DNA of 62,000 bases from Bugula neritina (lineage: Eukaryota; Bryozoa; Gymnolaemata; Cheilostomatida; Bugulidae), in assembly GCA_964035545.1 (NCBI GenBank), contig OZ037765.1, forward strand, positions 1,835,001 through 1,897,000, written 5' to 3'. This document shows, in pieces, positions 1-13,700 of the stretch. How positions within the stretch are numbered: the stretch's first letter is position 1; each line of letters starts with the position of its first letter. The notes under the pieces were generated by a model. It saw only the letters and a list, made by a program, of their open reading frames with translations. It was not told the DNA's origin and did no database searches. The translations under genes were made by a program, and so were the position numbers.

Positions 1-648
1 AACCGCCATCTTCTGTCCTAAAAGAAATTATTTGAATGCACATGCATATTTCTTGCTGAAAAAAGATTCAATTTAGAGCTTAAAATTGCAAATGATATAA
101 CATATTTATTGAGTAAATCTGTGCAAAAAATGACTGTAGTATTCATAAAATCAAAAACATTCAAGGTTTTAATAACTTTGAAATTAATAATATAATCAAC
201 TAGTGGTTCCAAGTTCACACTTTACTATTTTAGTTATTACAAGTTTTGTGATTCAATTGTGTTAGTTTCATAATTGTGCTCATTTTCATACTACTACACC
301 CTCTCAGACACTGCAGCCCTATAAACTATGTCTCTTAATACTATAGGGCTTTGAAATTACACTTCCTGGCAAGGTGCACTTGTATATATAATTGTATTTT
401 AGTTTCAACGTAATCTTCTCTCCTAAGATACTTTAAATACTGCTATATATTGCCTATTGATGTATCAACAGAGTTACTTCAAGATACAATATAGCTTCAA
501 GTCCTACCCTGTATGAAATGCAGCAGTACATCGGTTACAATATGACTCTATAGAAGGTTATTTTAATATCTAACCTACGGTTTGAAATCAAAGCTATGGA
601 TATGGAGGGGGGAGAATAACCAGGATGTAAATCAAACATCTAAATATA

Positions 649-810
649 ATGTACCACAACAATAGTACATCTATGTGGAATGTACCATATCACTAGTACA
701 TCTATATAGTAGAATGTGCTTTAATACTATTAAATCTAGGTGGAATGTACCTCAACAGTAGTAAATCTAGGTGATATGTACTGTAACAACAGCACTTCTA
801 AGTAGAATTA
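649..810. repeat. Degenerate tandem repeat, about 30-35 bp units
   Basis: About five units carry variations of AATGTACC..CAATAGTACATCTATGTGG. It lies in the BK intron that runs off the left edge. Confidence 0.6.
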
Positions 811-944
811 GTGACGGGATAAAAGTTTGGGTTAGATTTACAAACTGATACAAGAGAGCATATAAAAGCTGGATGGCCACACTGAGAAATTTTGATTCAA
901 ATGTTTTTTCTTACCAGAGTTTATCATTGCTGAGAGTAGTTTCA

Positions 945-1130
945 CATCTAAGTAATATTATATTACAATATTACTAAGAATAATATGATATTACAATATT
1001 ATGATTACAAGTAATATTATTATATTACAATATGATTATGAATAATATTATATTATAATATTACTAAGAATAATATGATATTACGATATTATTATGAGCA
1101 ACATTGTAATACATAGTATTATAGTTATTA
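945..1130. repeat. AT-only degenerate repeat
   Basis: Repeated ATATTACAATATTACTAAGAA-type units, rich in TAATATTA palindromes. Low-complexity DNA inside the BK intron; no gene is seen here. Confidence 0.65.
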
Positions 1131-1798
1131 AATATATTATATTTTGTTACTGCGTTGTCACTATAACTATTATATAACCAGATTACAGTAAAATCAATTA
1201 TCATGCAACAAGTAAACATTGTTTTAAATAGAATATTAATTCTGTAGCATATAGGACACCATCAAATGAAATTTATATTAAATTTATAACATCAATACTG
1301 AATCATGCTGTTATATTTAAAGCAGTTATATGCATTACAATGTGTTATATATTGCTACTATATACTTTTCAAAATACCGGTTTAATAATGATAAAATAAT
1401 GAAATTTTTGCCTATTTTATGTACTACCTGATTGATAACCTATTAAAATTATTAAAATTTTTTATTGAAATATAAAGCAAATCATAAATTTGTGCTTTAT
1501 AATCTACTAATAATATTAAATTATATACTATAGCACCTTTGTTTATAAATTAAATACAAGCTATTACAATTGATAAATTCAATTTTTTTATCACGATTGA
1601 CTGCTTTAATTTTTTCATTTTAATTTTTTCGACTTTATCTTAATGTTAATTTCGTTCGTCAAGTGTTTCGTTACATAGTAACTGCACTGTTTTTGATTAA
1701 TGGAAATACTAAATAAATGTATCCTTTAAAACAATATTGTAATAACTATTTTTTGAATTAGTTGCTTAAATGAAATTTTGCCAAAGATGTTTACTTAC

Positions 1799-4700
1799 TT
1801 CCTTTACATTTGCACTTCTTGATTAGCCTGGGATCCTTAATATCAGCGTGACATGTTGTGCAGTAATTGTTAGCCCTAAAAAGTCAGGAAAATTGCACAA
1901 AGTGTCCTTCAGCTGGTGGAACAGCCATAAAACACATGCTACATGCTTAGAAAGGTTTTACTAGTTTGAAGACAGTAACTAAAACAAAAAAAAGAATGGC
2001 TACTGCTAATGAAAGAGTGATTAATTTTTTAATTTAAATAAAAACAGCTTGGGGTAGCACAACTACCAGTAACGATGAAGTTTTTTTATTTTGTTTTTTC
2101 TTGTTCAAGTTGTAAATATAAATGGAGGCAGCAAATAAAAGAAAGAATAAAATAAAAAAGTTTATTTCTAACTATCATGGTGCAGAAGAGTTGCTTAAAA
2201 ATATTCATTGTCTAAATTTTTCTTGAATTTGGTAAAGTTTAAGTTTTAATTTTTAATATCTAGTTAACTAATGAACTTAAAGATACTATGTTATTATGTC
2301 TTTTATTCTAATGTATATTAGTTTCAGGGTAAATACATTTTTTCATAAGCTAACTTTGTTAATTGCAGTCTATTAAAAATTTGATCTCACCTTTTAGCCT
2401 CATCATCTGACTGGGCTATGAAGAAGCCTTGCGTACCAGCCTCTACCCTAACCTCACTGTTAGGATTTATGGCTATTGCTACACAGACTTTGTCATCTGA
2501 TTTTACTTCTATAGCTATGAGCAGTAGATTCAGCTTCGTGAAACACAATCTACAAACAGAATTATACAACCAACTATTTTATCAAACGATTAGTTGAGCT
2601 GTAGCATGAAACTGATCAATCAAATACAGTTTAAATTAAATCTGACGAATCAGATGCAGTTTTAGTAATAGTTATCAAAATACTAACTTTGCTGCCTCTG
2701 GGAAAGTCATACCAACGAATGCTGCCGATAAGACGTGGGTGTACATCTCCATACCTGTTCCTCGCAGGTAGTCATGCTGCCAGGCCTGCTTGTCCAGAGC
2801 CTGCAGTGAAGGAAATCAATTTTTCAATAAACACTCGGAATTTGTCAACAATTTTATGCGACATAAAAATTTAGATTTTTTTCTTAGAATTTTTTACTCA
2901 AACAATAGTTCAATTTTGCTCTTCAATTAGGCAAACATTTTTATTTACTTTATTCCAAAGATTAAAATGTAAAACATTATTTAAAACTCTGTTCATAAAG
3001 CACAGTTAGGAATGAAGTTTCATGCAGCCTGCATACAAAATGGTAGCAGCTTAAATACTTGTTAGAATAGCAGCAGGGGCATGCAATTTCTAAGAAATTA
3101 AAGTATGAAATCTATTGAGTGTATTTATCGATGCATATTATCTAATGCAACTATACAAACACTAAAAATAGCGATTGATTATAGAACAGCATTTGTACAT
3201 GCAGCCAGTAAATTTGTAACTAATCCTCATGAATAATTTTTAATCACATGCAAGAGATTTTAGCAGAACCAGTTATATCAGAGTTTAGAGTTCAACAGTC
3301 AATGAAATGAGGTTAGAGTTATCCTCTAACCACATTTCCTTTACGTTTACATGCTTTATGCTAAGCTTTTACTTAAGTATAAGTTCAACTGACTAAACTA
3401 ACTAAATGCACTAAAGCCTATAATATGGTCTAACCTCCACCAAGGTTTATCTACTCCTGCTTAAAAAAGAAGACAATTGCTAATATGAAAGCACTATGTG
3501 TATATATGGGTTGATATGGCAGCAAGAAGAGGGTTTAATTATATTATTTTTGATTACCCAGCCATCCCTGTACTGCTTCACAACCTGTACATTAACAATA
3601 TTCATTGCATACAGTAATAAATTAAAGTTTCAATTAACTTTGAAATAGCCAATCTGTTGGATATTTTATGCTTTTTTTCCACAACTAACTTCTATTTTAA
3701 TTTTTTTCAACAGTGCTAAAACAGCAACCAGCAACTGTCAACTAGTAACTGTCAACTAGCAACTGTCAATTAGCAACTGTCAACTAGCAACTGTCAATTA
3801 GCAACTGTCAACTAGCAACTGTCAATTAGCAACTGTCAACTAGAAACTGTCAATTAGCAACTGTCAACTAGCAACTGTCAACTAGCAACTGTCAACTAGC
3901 AACTGTCAATTGGCAATTAATAACTACCGACTAGTAATTGGCTAAAATGTAGTTTCAATTTAGTATATTCTGATGGAACATGTATAATTCAGTTCTATTA
4001 GTTGTACTTTGCTCATATTTACTTTGCAATATAGAATAAAATGTTTACTAGACAAAACAATACTATGTTTATAGTGAAAAATGAATGTTATAGCATAAAG
4101 CTAGATGAATTGCACGTTTTCACACAAAACATTCTCAGTTGAAGTTTTAATGCTGTTGCTAAACCACAGCAATTATTAAGTGCATTAAATTTGATAAAGA
4201 TAATTTGATTATGAAAATTGATAAATGGTTAAATAATTTGTTTTTAAATTAAATTGTAGTACCAAAATATTAATTAAAATATAAATTAGCTCAGTAAAAC
4301 TAAATAAATTTAAATAGTTTAAGTGAATGTTGCAGTTGCTACAAAAGATTGGAAAACAAATTATTGGCAAATATAAAGGCTATAAGGTCTTTGCATATGC
4401 CACATTATATGCAACATTTACAACACAAATGTACAACAGCAATAAAACATACAGGCACAACAACAACGAAACAAAATAAAATGCACTGATACTCAAATTG
4501 AACTGAATTTTAGTACCTTTATCAGCCGAGGCTTTTTCTAGAAATTATAGCAAAAATATTACATCAAACAAAGGATACGTGAAATATATTCCAGTGTCAT
4601 ACATGTAGTACGCAGTGTTTTTTACTAAAAAAGGGCAGTCAGCCACTGTCTACCATTTTGATTAAATATTGCTGTGAAGGGAAAAAGTGAATAAGATTCA

Positions 4701-7700
4701 TTAACAAAAGTCATTAATGTAGAAACATTTTTCCTCACTATGATATCTACATAATACAAAACGCAACTTTAATTTTTCCACACAAATATCACTTTAATTT
4801 TTACTTCTTATAATATTATAGCATTCTGTTAATAACTGGAAGCTACCACTAAGGTATTCAACTTTTTCAACTTTCGTTACTATTTTTATTACAATAAGAA
4901 AAAATTTTTTCATTGCGTGAAATTTTCATATAACTGTTATGACACAAGAAACTAGATATCATCTTTGTTTTTAAAAAAATTAAAAGCTTTCATATTTTGA
5001 AAACAATGAATTTGTAGTTTGTTTGCTTGAGAGTTTGTTTTAGCAAAACTGATTTTAATATTAGCAATAACCTAATGTCAATTATATGAGAGATAAATTA
5101 TAAAAGTATTTCTATCTATGCAAATCTATAATTTATATTTAATTTTAATTAGTGTATAGGCTATTATAAAATTTAAGCCAAGCTTTTAATTTTGTTTAAT
5201 TTACTGTTAAAATAATAATTTAAATGAATGAAAGACAATATTAATAGATAAAGTAGTAAATAAATATACAAAACAAATAATGAAAGTATGAATTGGTAAA
5301 ATAAATAAATTATATAAATCAAGTTTAGAATGTAAAGCTCTGAAACATTGACGCTCTTAACAAACCCTACGGCCTACGCATATACACAGCAAGCACCAAT
5401 TATATGTATAAAAACTAAAGTATTACATTTTATAACTATCTATACCGGACATCCAATATAAAATACTATACATCTATTTTAAGACGAGCGTTTCGATCTC
5501 TAACAACCAAAAGCTGGCGCTAAGAAACTGAAAACGATAAAAATCTAGCAAGAAAGCAACTCAAACCCAGTACCTCCTGTGACGCCAGAGCTAACAAGTC
5601 TTCCTAAAAGGAGTTGAATTTTAATACCAATCAGCAAACAGTATTATTTATTTAATTGCTTTATAAAGATTGTCATTTCTCCCTAAACAAGCGTTAGTAG
5701 TAAAAAAACTTGATTATAAGCTTTGAATATGAGTATTCAAAATCTATCATATTTCTAATAATTGATAACTATGATTAACTACATCAAGTATAATTTTTTG
5801 TTTATAGTAGATTGGAAAGTGTGTTGAATATTAATTAAAATAAAAATTGCAAGTATATATTTTCAAATATTTTACAAATAGACTTTTCTTGCACTTAAAA
5901 ATATTAAAGTTTGAGCAGACTACTTTAAGATTAGTATTAATTGCTGTAGCCACAATGATTTAAATTAGTTAAACATACATTCAATTCAGGGCAATGATAG
6001 AAGATATATAAAAATAGAAATATCTAGTAAACGAATACATTAGCTAGAGTGACTCACGGTTTTGTAAGATCTCATAGTGAACAAGTTGGCTAGTAGCGTG
6101 GAGAAACCAGGAGCGAGGCAGCTTTGTGCAATGAAGCCTAGCTTAAGCTCTGCAAGACAAACAGCATCGTCTCCCCTTTTCCAGTCCCAACTGGGAACAT
6201 TGAGTAAATATGCCTGAAAATAATATAATAAGTTGTTGTGTTATTAGCTGCTGCTAGGTAATCTGCTGCCAGATATCTACAGTATCCAATATCTTCAATT
6301 TCATTTATAAAGTCTCTTACTACAATTATTATAAAAATGTTGTGTCAAATTATCGAATATAAGAGAGAATAAATTTTGTTTTTATAACAAGGCTTTGACA
6401 TTAAATTCACTTTTTTGTATTTTTTATTAAAACTTTATATGATGTCATATGATATGTTACGTAGTATCATGTGATGTCATATGATGTCATGTTGTGTCAT
6501 GTGGAGTAAGCTCACCTAACTGTTGTGCTGCAATAATAAACCTGCATAATTGTGGCACTACAATAGCAAACCTACTTTATTGTAGTACTGCAATCAGAAA
6601 CCTACCTTACTGTGGTAGTGTAATATCAAACCTACCTTGTTGTGGTACTGCATGAGCTGAATAATGATCTTGATATCTGCGTGGTGATTCTTTATAGACA
6701 CGGCCCGCATTGTGTTTGCTGCGTCTTCTGCATCCGGGTCCTCGCAGTATTTGTCGGCCAGAATCAAACAAGCGTCAGCACTTTTCATCTAAAGTTTAAG
6801 TACGTTGTGATAAGTCAAACTAATAATGATAATAGAGCTATTTGAAAATCTGCTGTTTAATTAATAAATAAACCCCTAGCAGTAGTACTCAAGTTGTGCG
6901 CATAACATAACTGAGTTCTGTAGTATAAAAGGCAGCATTTTTTAAGTACAATGAACTAGGGTAAATAATTCTTTGTGTTGATCTTCTGTCAATTATTTAT
7001 AACTTTTAGAAAACTTAATGCATGCAGAATAAAGATTCTTGTAAAGCCACCATCAATAGAACTGATTGACCAAACAATTTTTTTTGTTTTTACTGCAAAA
7101 AGCTGAAATAACTATAACAATTGTTATTTACTACTTTAAAGTGGAGTTGCCTTTCCTTGATACAGTTTTTCTACTATTTTTTCTATATGACATTAATTTA
7201 ATTTTTTTTCAAATAGGTTTGTGAGTTTATATAATTTTAAACTAATAATTTCGCAATATTACTTGTTTGAATCCTTATAGCTTAAACTTAGTATGTGTAT
7301 ACTTGTGCGAAATATACTGAACATAGAGTGGACAATTCCTTAATATAGGTTTAATATTATAGTGAAGAAACTGAACTCTGTTACTTTAGAGTTTAGTTTA
7401 CAAAGAATATAAATGAACTAATAAACATTTTTTGAATTTTTGCCATGCTATATGTTAAAAAACCTAAGAATAAAATTTGCATGGATTTGTATTGAAAAAA
7501 GCAGTTTTATGTCTAATAATAACCAGCTACTTTCATGGCAAAGACATTTTTTATTTTGAACAAAAGTGTGACATCATACCTCAGCCCGGGGTCATCAATA
7601 GTGTAAACAGCCTACGCCTAAGTTTGTGGAGCTCAATACGAATCAGAAAGCCTAAGGCATGTAAATATTGAGTGCACTTTATCAATATTCCGGTAATTTC

Positions 7701-10700
7701 CAAATTGCATCAGCTTACATACATATTCTCAAGCAACTTCCTATGGTGAATGAGATAAGCATGGAACAACAACTGTCCAATTTAAACACTGTCCAATTTA
7801 AACATCCACTTTCATATAATATTATTTAACGTTATTCCCACTGACTTACCATGAGCGTACAACTCCTATAATTATATGGATAAAAAAATTTCCTTTGTAA
7901 CAAGTAGTAATATATGCAATATTTTGTTTCCTGATGCAATTATTTGCCTGGGGCATTGCATTGATTCTGTAGCTTAAGTTCATCTATTAACTCCCACTCA
8001 AACTGGTAATAGAATAATTAAATTATAAGTCTAGATTGATATTTACTACGCTGTGTATATAGTTAAGATGATACAACAACAATATCGGTTTTTTAATATC
8101 ACTGTTCATTATGTGTGTATAAGCTGAAGGTTTTCTAGCCACTAGGGCCCATTGAGATACATACTGGATCAATTACAGCTAGCCATTCAACTTGACACTT
8201 GAAGCAAGTGCTTGCAGTTGCTTCAAAAAGAGATATAAACATTTTGAGTAAAAAATACTTTTGATACGAATTTGGGTTTTAAAAGAATTTGAAGGTCTAC
8301 ACAATAATTCATTTAATTAATACATTTTCTTTTTGGAGTTTATGGAATCCATCTAACGCACTGGTCTTGGGTTAGCAAAGTTTACAATAGTTCACAAATA
8401 CTGAAATAAATGTTAATATATGCTACGCCTCTAGTATGAAGCCAAACACCTTCTAAATACACCTCACTCTGATAGTTAGTGCTCTGTTGTTTTATTTATA
8501 CAAAGAAATTTGTTAAAGCAGCTTGCTTTCGACAACACTTGCACCTCCTAGTAAAATATCTGTTGAGTAAATACTTTTTTAATAGTTTGCTTGCTTCTGT
8601 ATAACTTGGAGATTTTCAGAAAACCAGTTTCATACAGTTTTAACTTTTTGTAAAAAATGGGAGTGGATTTTATTTGCTATTCTATTGTTAGAGCCGCGTT
8701 AAAATTAGTATCTAAAACATTAGATGATATGAAACAGTATTTTGATGGGCTTCGAAATTTCATCACAAGACTCCCAGCACACTGGCACAAGATTGTCACT
8801 ACACTGTCACTACACTGTCACTGCACTGTCACTACACTGTCACTATACTGTCACTATACTGTCACTACACTGTCACTATACTGTGACTACACTGTCACTA
8901 CACTGTCACTACACTGTCACTACACTGTCACTACACTGTCACTACACTGTCACTACTCACTATACTGTCACTATACTGTCACTATACTGTCACTATACTG
9001 TCACTATACTGTCACTATACTGTCACTGCACTGTCACTATGCTGTCACTACACTGTCACTACACTGTTACTATACTGTCACTACACTGTCACAAGATTGT
9101 CACTACACTGTCACAATACTGTCACTACACTGTCACTACACTGTCACAATACTGTCACTATAATCTCACTACACTGTCACAACACTGTCACTATAATCTC
9201 ACTATACTGTCACTACACTGTCACAACACTGTCACTATACTGTCACTACACTGCCACTACACTGTCACTACACTGTTACTATACTGTCACTACACTGTCA
9301 CAAGATTGTCACTACACTGTTACAATACTGTCACTATACTGTCACTACATTGTCACTACACTGTCACTATACTGACACTACACTGTCACTACACTGTCAC
9401 TATACTGACACTACACTGTCACTACACTGTCACCACACTGTCACCACACTGTCACTATACTGTCACTATAATCTCACTATACTGTCATTGCACTGTCACT
9501 ACACTGTCACTATACTGTCACTACACTGTCACTATACTGTCACTATAATCTCACTATACTGTCACTACACTGTCACCACACTGTCATTTTACCCTCACCA
9601 CACTGTCACTACACTGTCACCACACTGTCACTACTCACTATACTGTCACTATACTGTCACCACACTGTCACAAGGCTATCAAAGTTTAATCGACTTACAG
9701 CTACTCTGTGCAAGTCCCGGGCATTCATCACTGAGCCAACGTAGAACTCCACTTGCGTGTAATGTCTCTTGAACAGTCCTTCCAAATCCAAGTCTGGCAG
9801 ATGTCTAGAAATAAGATGTTAACTCATTACACACTTTTGTTTTCAACTTGTTTCAATATTCAAACATATAAACAATGATAAGGAGTTATTTTGGATTAGG
9901 GAGTGCATTTCTAAAGACAAGTGAACATACTTTGCGTTTTAGCATTTAAATGTGCAAGTTTAAACATTTTAGTAAGAAATGCCAGTGTGTGTAAATGAGT
10001 GAGTGAGTGAGTGAGTGAGTGAGTGAGTGAGTGAGTGAGTGAGTGAGTGAGTGAGTGAGTGAGCACAAGTGAATACGAGTAAATGTTAGAGGAATTCACA
10101 TATAATCTGCAAGAAAAATGGTTTGGGTTAGAACATTATAAAGAAAAGCCTATAAATGCTAAATGCTATCACAAAACCCAACTCTACCACTGCTAGCTGA
10201 TAAATGTCACTGAAAGTAGCTACTAGCTAATTAATGTCACATGATTGTGCATTAGAAGTAGTTGCCTTCTCTAGCTGTGCCAAGTAGTCACGCAGACAGC
10301 GTTGAGGAATGCGTTGAGTCATAAAATTATGGTTATATCCTGGTATATGTATTGAGGACAAATATAAGAGTCAGTTAAAAGTTTGATCTGCGCAATAAGT
10401 CATAACACCCACGCATCTAAAATAACGCTGGCAGCACTCTATTCACATCCTCCTTTTGTGGTCAGCAGACAAGATTAAAGGTTTTGCATGTAAAACTAAT
10501 TATAGCCCTAAAACATTCAAACTGTCGCCAATGGGATTTTGCCAGTTACATTACATGATTATAATAACATGTAGGCCTATGATTGCTTTCGAAATTAGTT
10601 TTTCTTGTATGAAGTTAATATCTTGTCTATAATTACTACCAGTAAAACATGGTTTCTATTGCAATTTGAAACAAGAGAGTAAAACAGAGTATATAATTTA

Positions 10701-13700
10701 TATAAAGTTTTAGTTTTAAGTACTTCAAATTTTGAAGTAGTTTTCTAAGGCTTTTTCTTGAGGTATGCAAAAATTCAATAACGTACTAAATGAAATAATT
10801 GTTGAAACTAAAATATGCATAAGAATTTCTACTTTAGCTGCACATTATTTACAAATGGACTTTGAACAATCAATTAGTTACTCTGCAAATAATCATTTTT
10901 AGTTTCCCGCATTCACTTTTTTTTACTTCACCAAAAGAATTGTATAAACAATTTTTTTCTAATTTGTTTTTGAACTCCCAACTTAAAGCATGACGTTTAT
11001 CTAATAACATATTGCTTGATGCCAAAGTTTTGCAGACATATTTCTACTTGGTAGCAATGAGCTCTTAAGAAAGTCTTATTAGGCAGATATTAAGATATCC
11101 TGTAGAGGATATTAGTTAAGCTGTTTTCCTTGGTATACTTAGATTATTAGAGATACTTCATACCACCTGCTTTAAGATAATGTGTCTACATCAGCCATAG
11201 TCATTGACTAACCTGCGTAGTAAACTGTAATCCAAGTGTCCTTAGAAACATTCTAGTGGCTACCCTTAGACTAATAGGCATTGAACAAAGTGATGTAATT
11301 ACATCTGGTGGTGTTTCTATCTATATTAGATATGTGCAACCTCTTTAGAATTTCATATAATCAAATTATTTCAAATTTAAAACAGCCTGAAGTCAAAAGG
11401 AAAAAATTGAGAAAATAAACATATTGTATTTTAAAATTTAGTCCCAGAAAACATTAGAAGATATTTATTATTTAAAATATAAGGACCTTGACTTTTCATG
11501 AGAAAAAATAGTTTAAATCAAAACCTGCAATTTTTTAATATGATTGTAGCTTATTTATGTTTTTAGGAGCATTTTCGATTGTACAAATTTTGATTAAATT
11601 ATAAAATCTGAAACATTTCCTAGAATTTACATGCAAACATCATGTTAAAAGCCTCAGTTTTATCTTACATACAGGATGATGTTGGCATATCTTCAGTCCT
11701 TGCCAATAATTGCTTATTAATTATATAACTAACATATCGGCTGCTCTTCTGTACTGCCATTAACTACAGCAAACTCAAGGGATCGTTGCCCCATGAATAT
11801 GTAATTACAAAGTATCAGAAATATTGAAGGCCAGAGTGTGAGAGAAATATCTGAGTCTAATTACATTGTCTGCGCGTGTCCCACAGCCTTTCTCTCTGCT
11901 GGCATTGATTTTAGTTATCTGGAAGCCATGCTTATAGATATGCAGAATAACACGATTAGACAGCATGATTATGAGATAGATTATAGAGTGCATGCAGCTA
12001 ATAATGAAAATAATTTTCCTGCTTTTCGTTTAGCAAGAGCTAATAACTTGCCATGAAACCATTATATATAATTATATTATATAACATTCTTCACTTTTTG
12101 TTTTAGTTTATTCTATTTGGTTTATCGAAATAATTGCAATTTGTTTTACTATTTTAAAAAAAAGAATAAAGTTACTTTGTTTACGTTATGTTACTTAACA
12201 AATTTGAGCACCAAAAAAACATTAGTCTTACTAAATGTTTAGAAATCCTAAAGCCATATATGTTTTAAAAGCTGAAAATTCAGTGCCTAGTTCTGCCAAC
12301 TGCGGTTGACTGTTAAATTTAAAATAATTAGTTTATAAAATAAAAAAGCAGTTATATACCCAGTTTTTAGAAATAATTAACTGAGAAGCAAATAGCTATT
12401 ACCATCAATCAACTTAGTAATGGAATTTGGGTCTATACAGTATTTTGTGGGGAGAGATAGTGCATGCATGCAGTTTGCACCAGATAATTAAAATTTTGCA
12501 CCCCCGAAGCACAAAAACCATTTGCATAGACATTTGCGTAGGCAACAAAACTACAGCAAAATTTTGTTTTTAAACCACACTTTAGAAAAAGTAACTTTTT
12601 AAAAGAAACTACCCAACTTATAGTTGAAAAATATGCACATTCGATTTCGAAATTGGCTTTTAAAATTTTATGACATATTAAAGTTGGAAATCCCACTTAG
12701 AGTTAATTTATCTAGAAATGGAACTGATTTAGAGTATGAAATTACTTACTTGTCTATAAAAACAATTTCAACGTCCACATCTTCTCTATCTTTGTGCAGA
12801 AAGTCTGAGAGGAAGTTTGAGACAGAATCGTAGGTAATATGTCCGCACACTACAATATGCCTACAGAGTAAAGTATAATATGCTGTTACTAGATGATAAG
12901 TAACCATTTCATTACTGCACAAGTGTTGTTTACCTTTTTAAACACCACAAGTCTGTTTTCAAATCATTTTGGTTTAAATTACAATAAATAGAAAAAATTA
13001 AACTTAGCCAAAGCTTCTTATCAACTCATTTCTTGGAACTTGTGCTAACCTAATTTTATGATCTTCCATTGACTTATTTTCTAGAATTCGTTTTACAAAA
13101 AAATTTGATTGCCTTAATATAATATTCTTATAATATTATATAGTCATCTTACGTAGCAGTAACTGAATAACCTAAATAACATTATGGTAATAAATTGATG
13201 TATAATTTAACTCTCTAGGATGTGTAAAAATACATTGGCATTCCAATAAGCAGAGCTTTAAAAACATTGCCGTAAATATTACAGACTTTCAGGATTTAGT
13301 TTGGCAATGAGAAGAAGTAGTAAGTGGTTAAAATATTTTATATGCTGTTTATATTTGTAGAAGAAAATTCAGGTGATCTACTTTTTTATAGATATAAATT
13401 AGATTTCCAATGTAATTATATATTACATCACAATCATGAAGAATTGTGAGTGATTATGGAAATCTTCGCTTTGAAGTTACATTTTATGTTATCAGCCAAG
13501 TAAAGCCACAGGATTTATATAAAAATCATCGACAGTAAATGTTATGGATGTCAATTGTACAGAATAGATCAACCAGTTAAAAATACCTGTTTCTAAATTT
13601 AGGTAACTTCATTTCAAGCATGTAACCACTAAAGTAATGTTATACTATTTTGGGCAGCAAATTAATTGTTTTGAGACAGTAGATTGCGTAGTGTGGAAAT

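Larger units (their letters stand above)
1..1798. other. BK intron running off the left edge
   Basis: No coding sequence is recognisable on either strand. The next BK exon (linker to RCK2) must lie further left. It holds the degenerate repeats at 649-810 and 945-1130. Confidence 0.7.
6789..12749. other. BK introns around exon 9
   Basis: Apart from exon 9 (9699-9804), the CACTACACTGT array and the (GAGT)n array, no coding signal is convincing. Short open frames at 7477-7671 and 11805-12056 show no family resemblance. Confidence 0.6.

Noticed and set aside
8657-9772. Several overlapping long plus-strand frames rich in His-Cys-His-Tyr-Thr-Val
   Set aside because: They arise from the 11-bp array, whose length makes all three frames open. 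There is no start context, family or codon signal.
11805-12056. Small frames on both strands in the BK intron
   Set aside because: No homology or splice context; typical of chance open frames.
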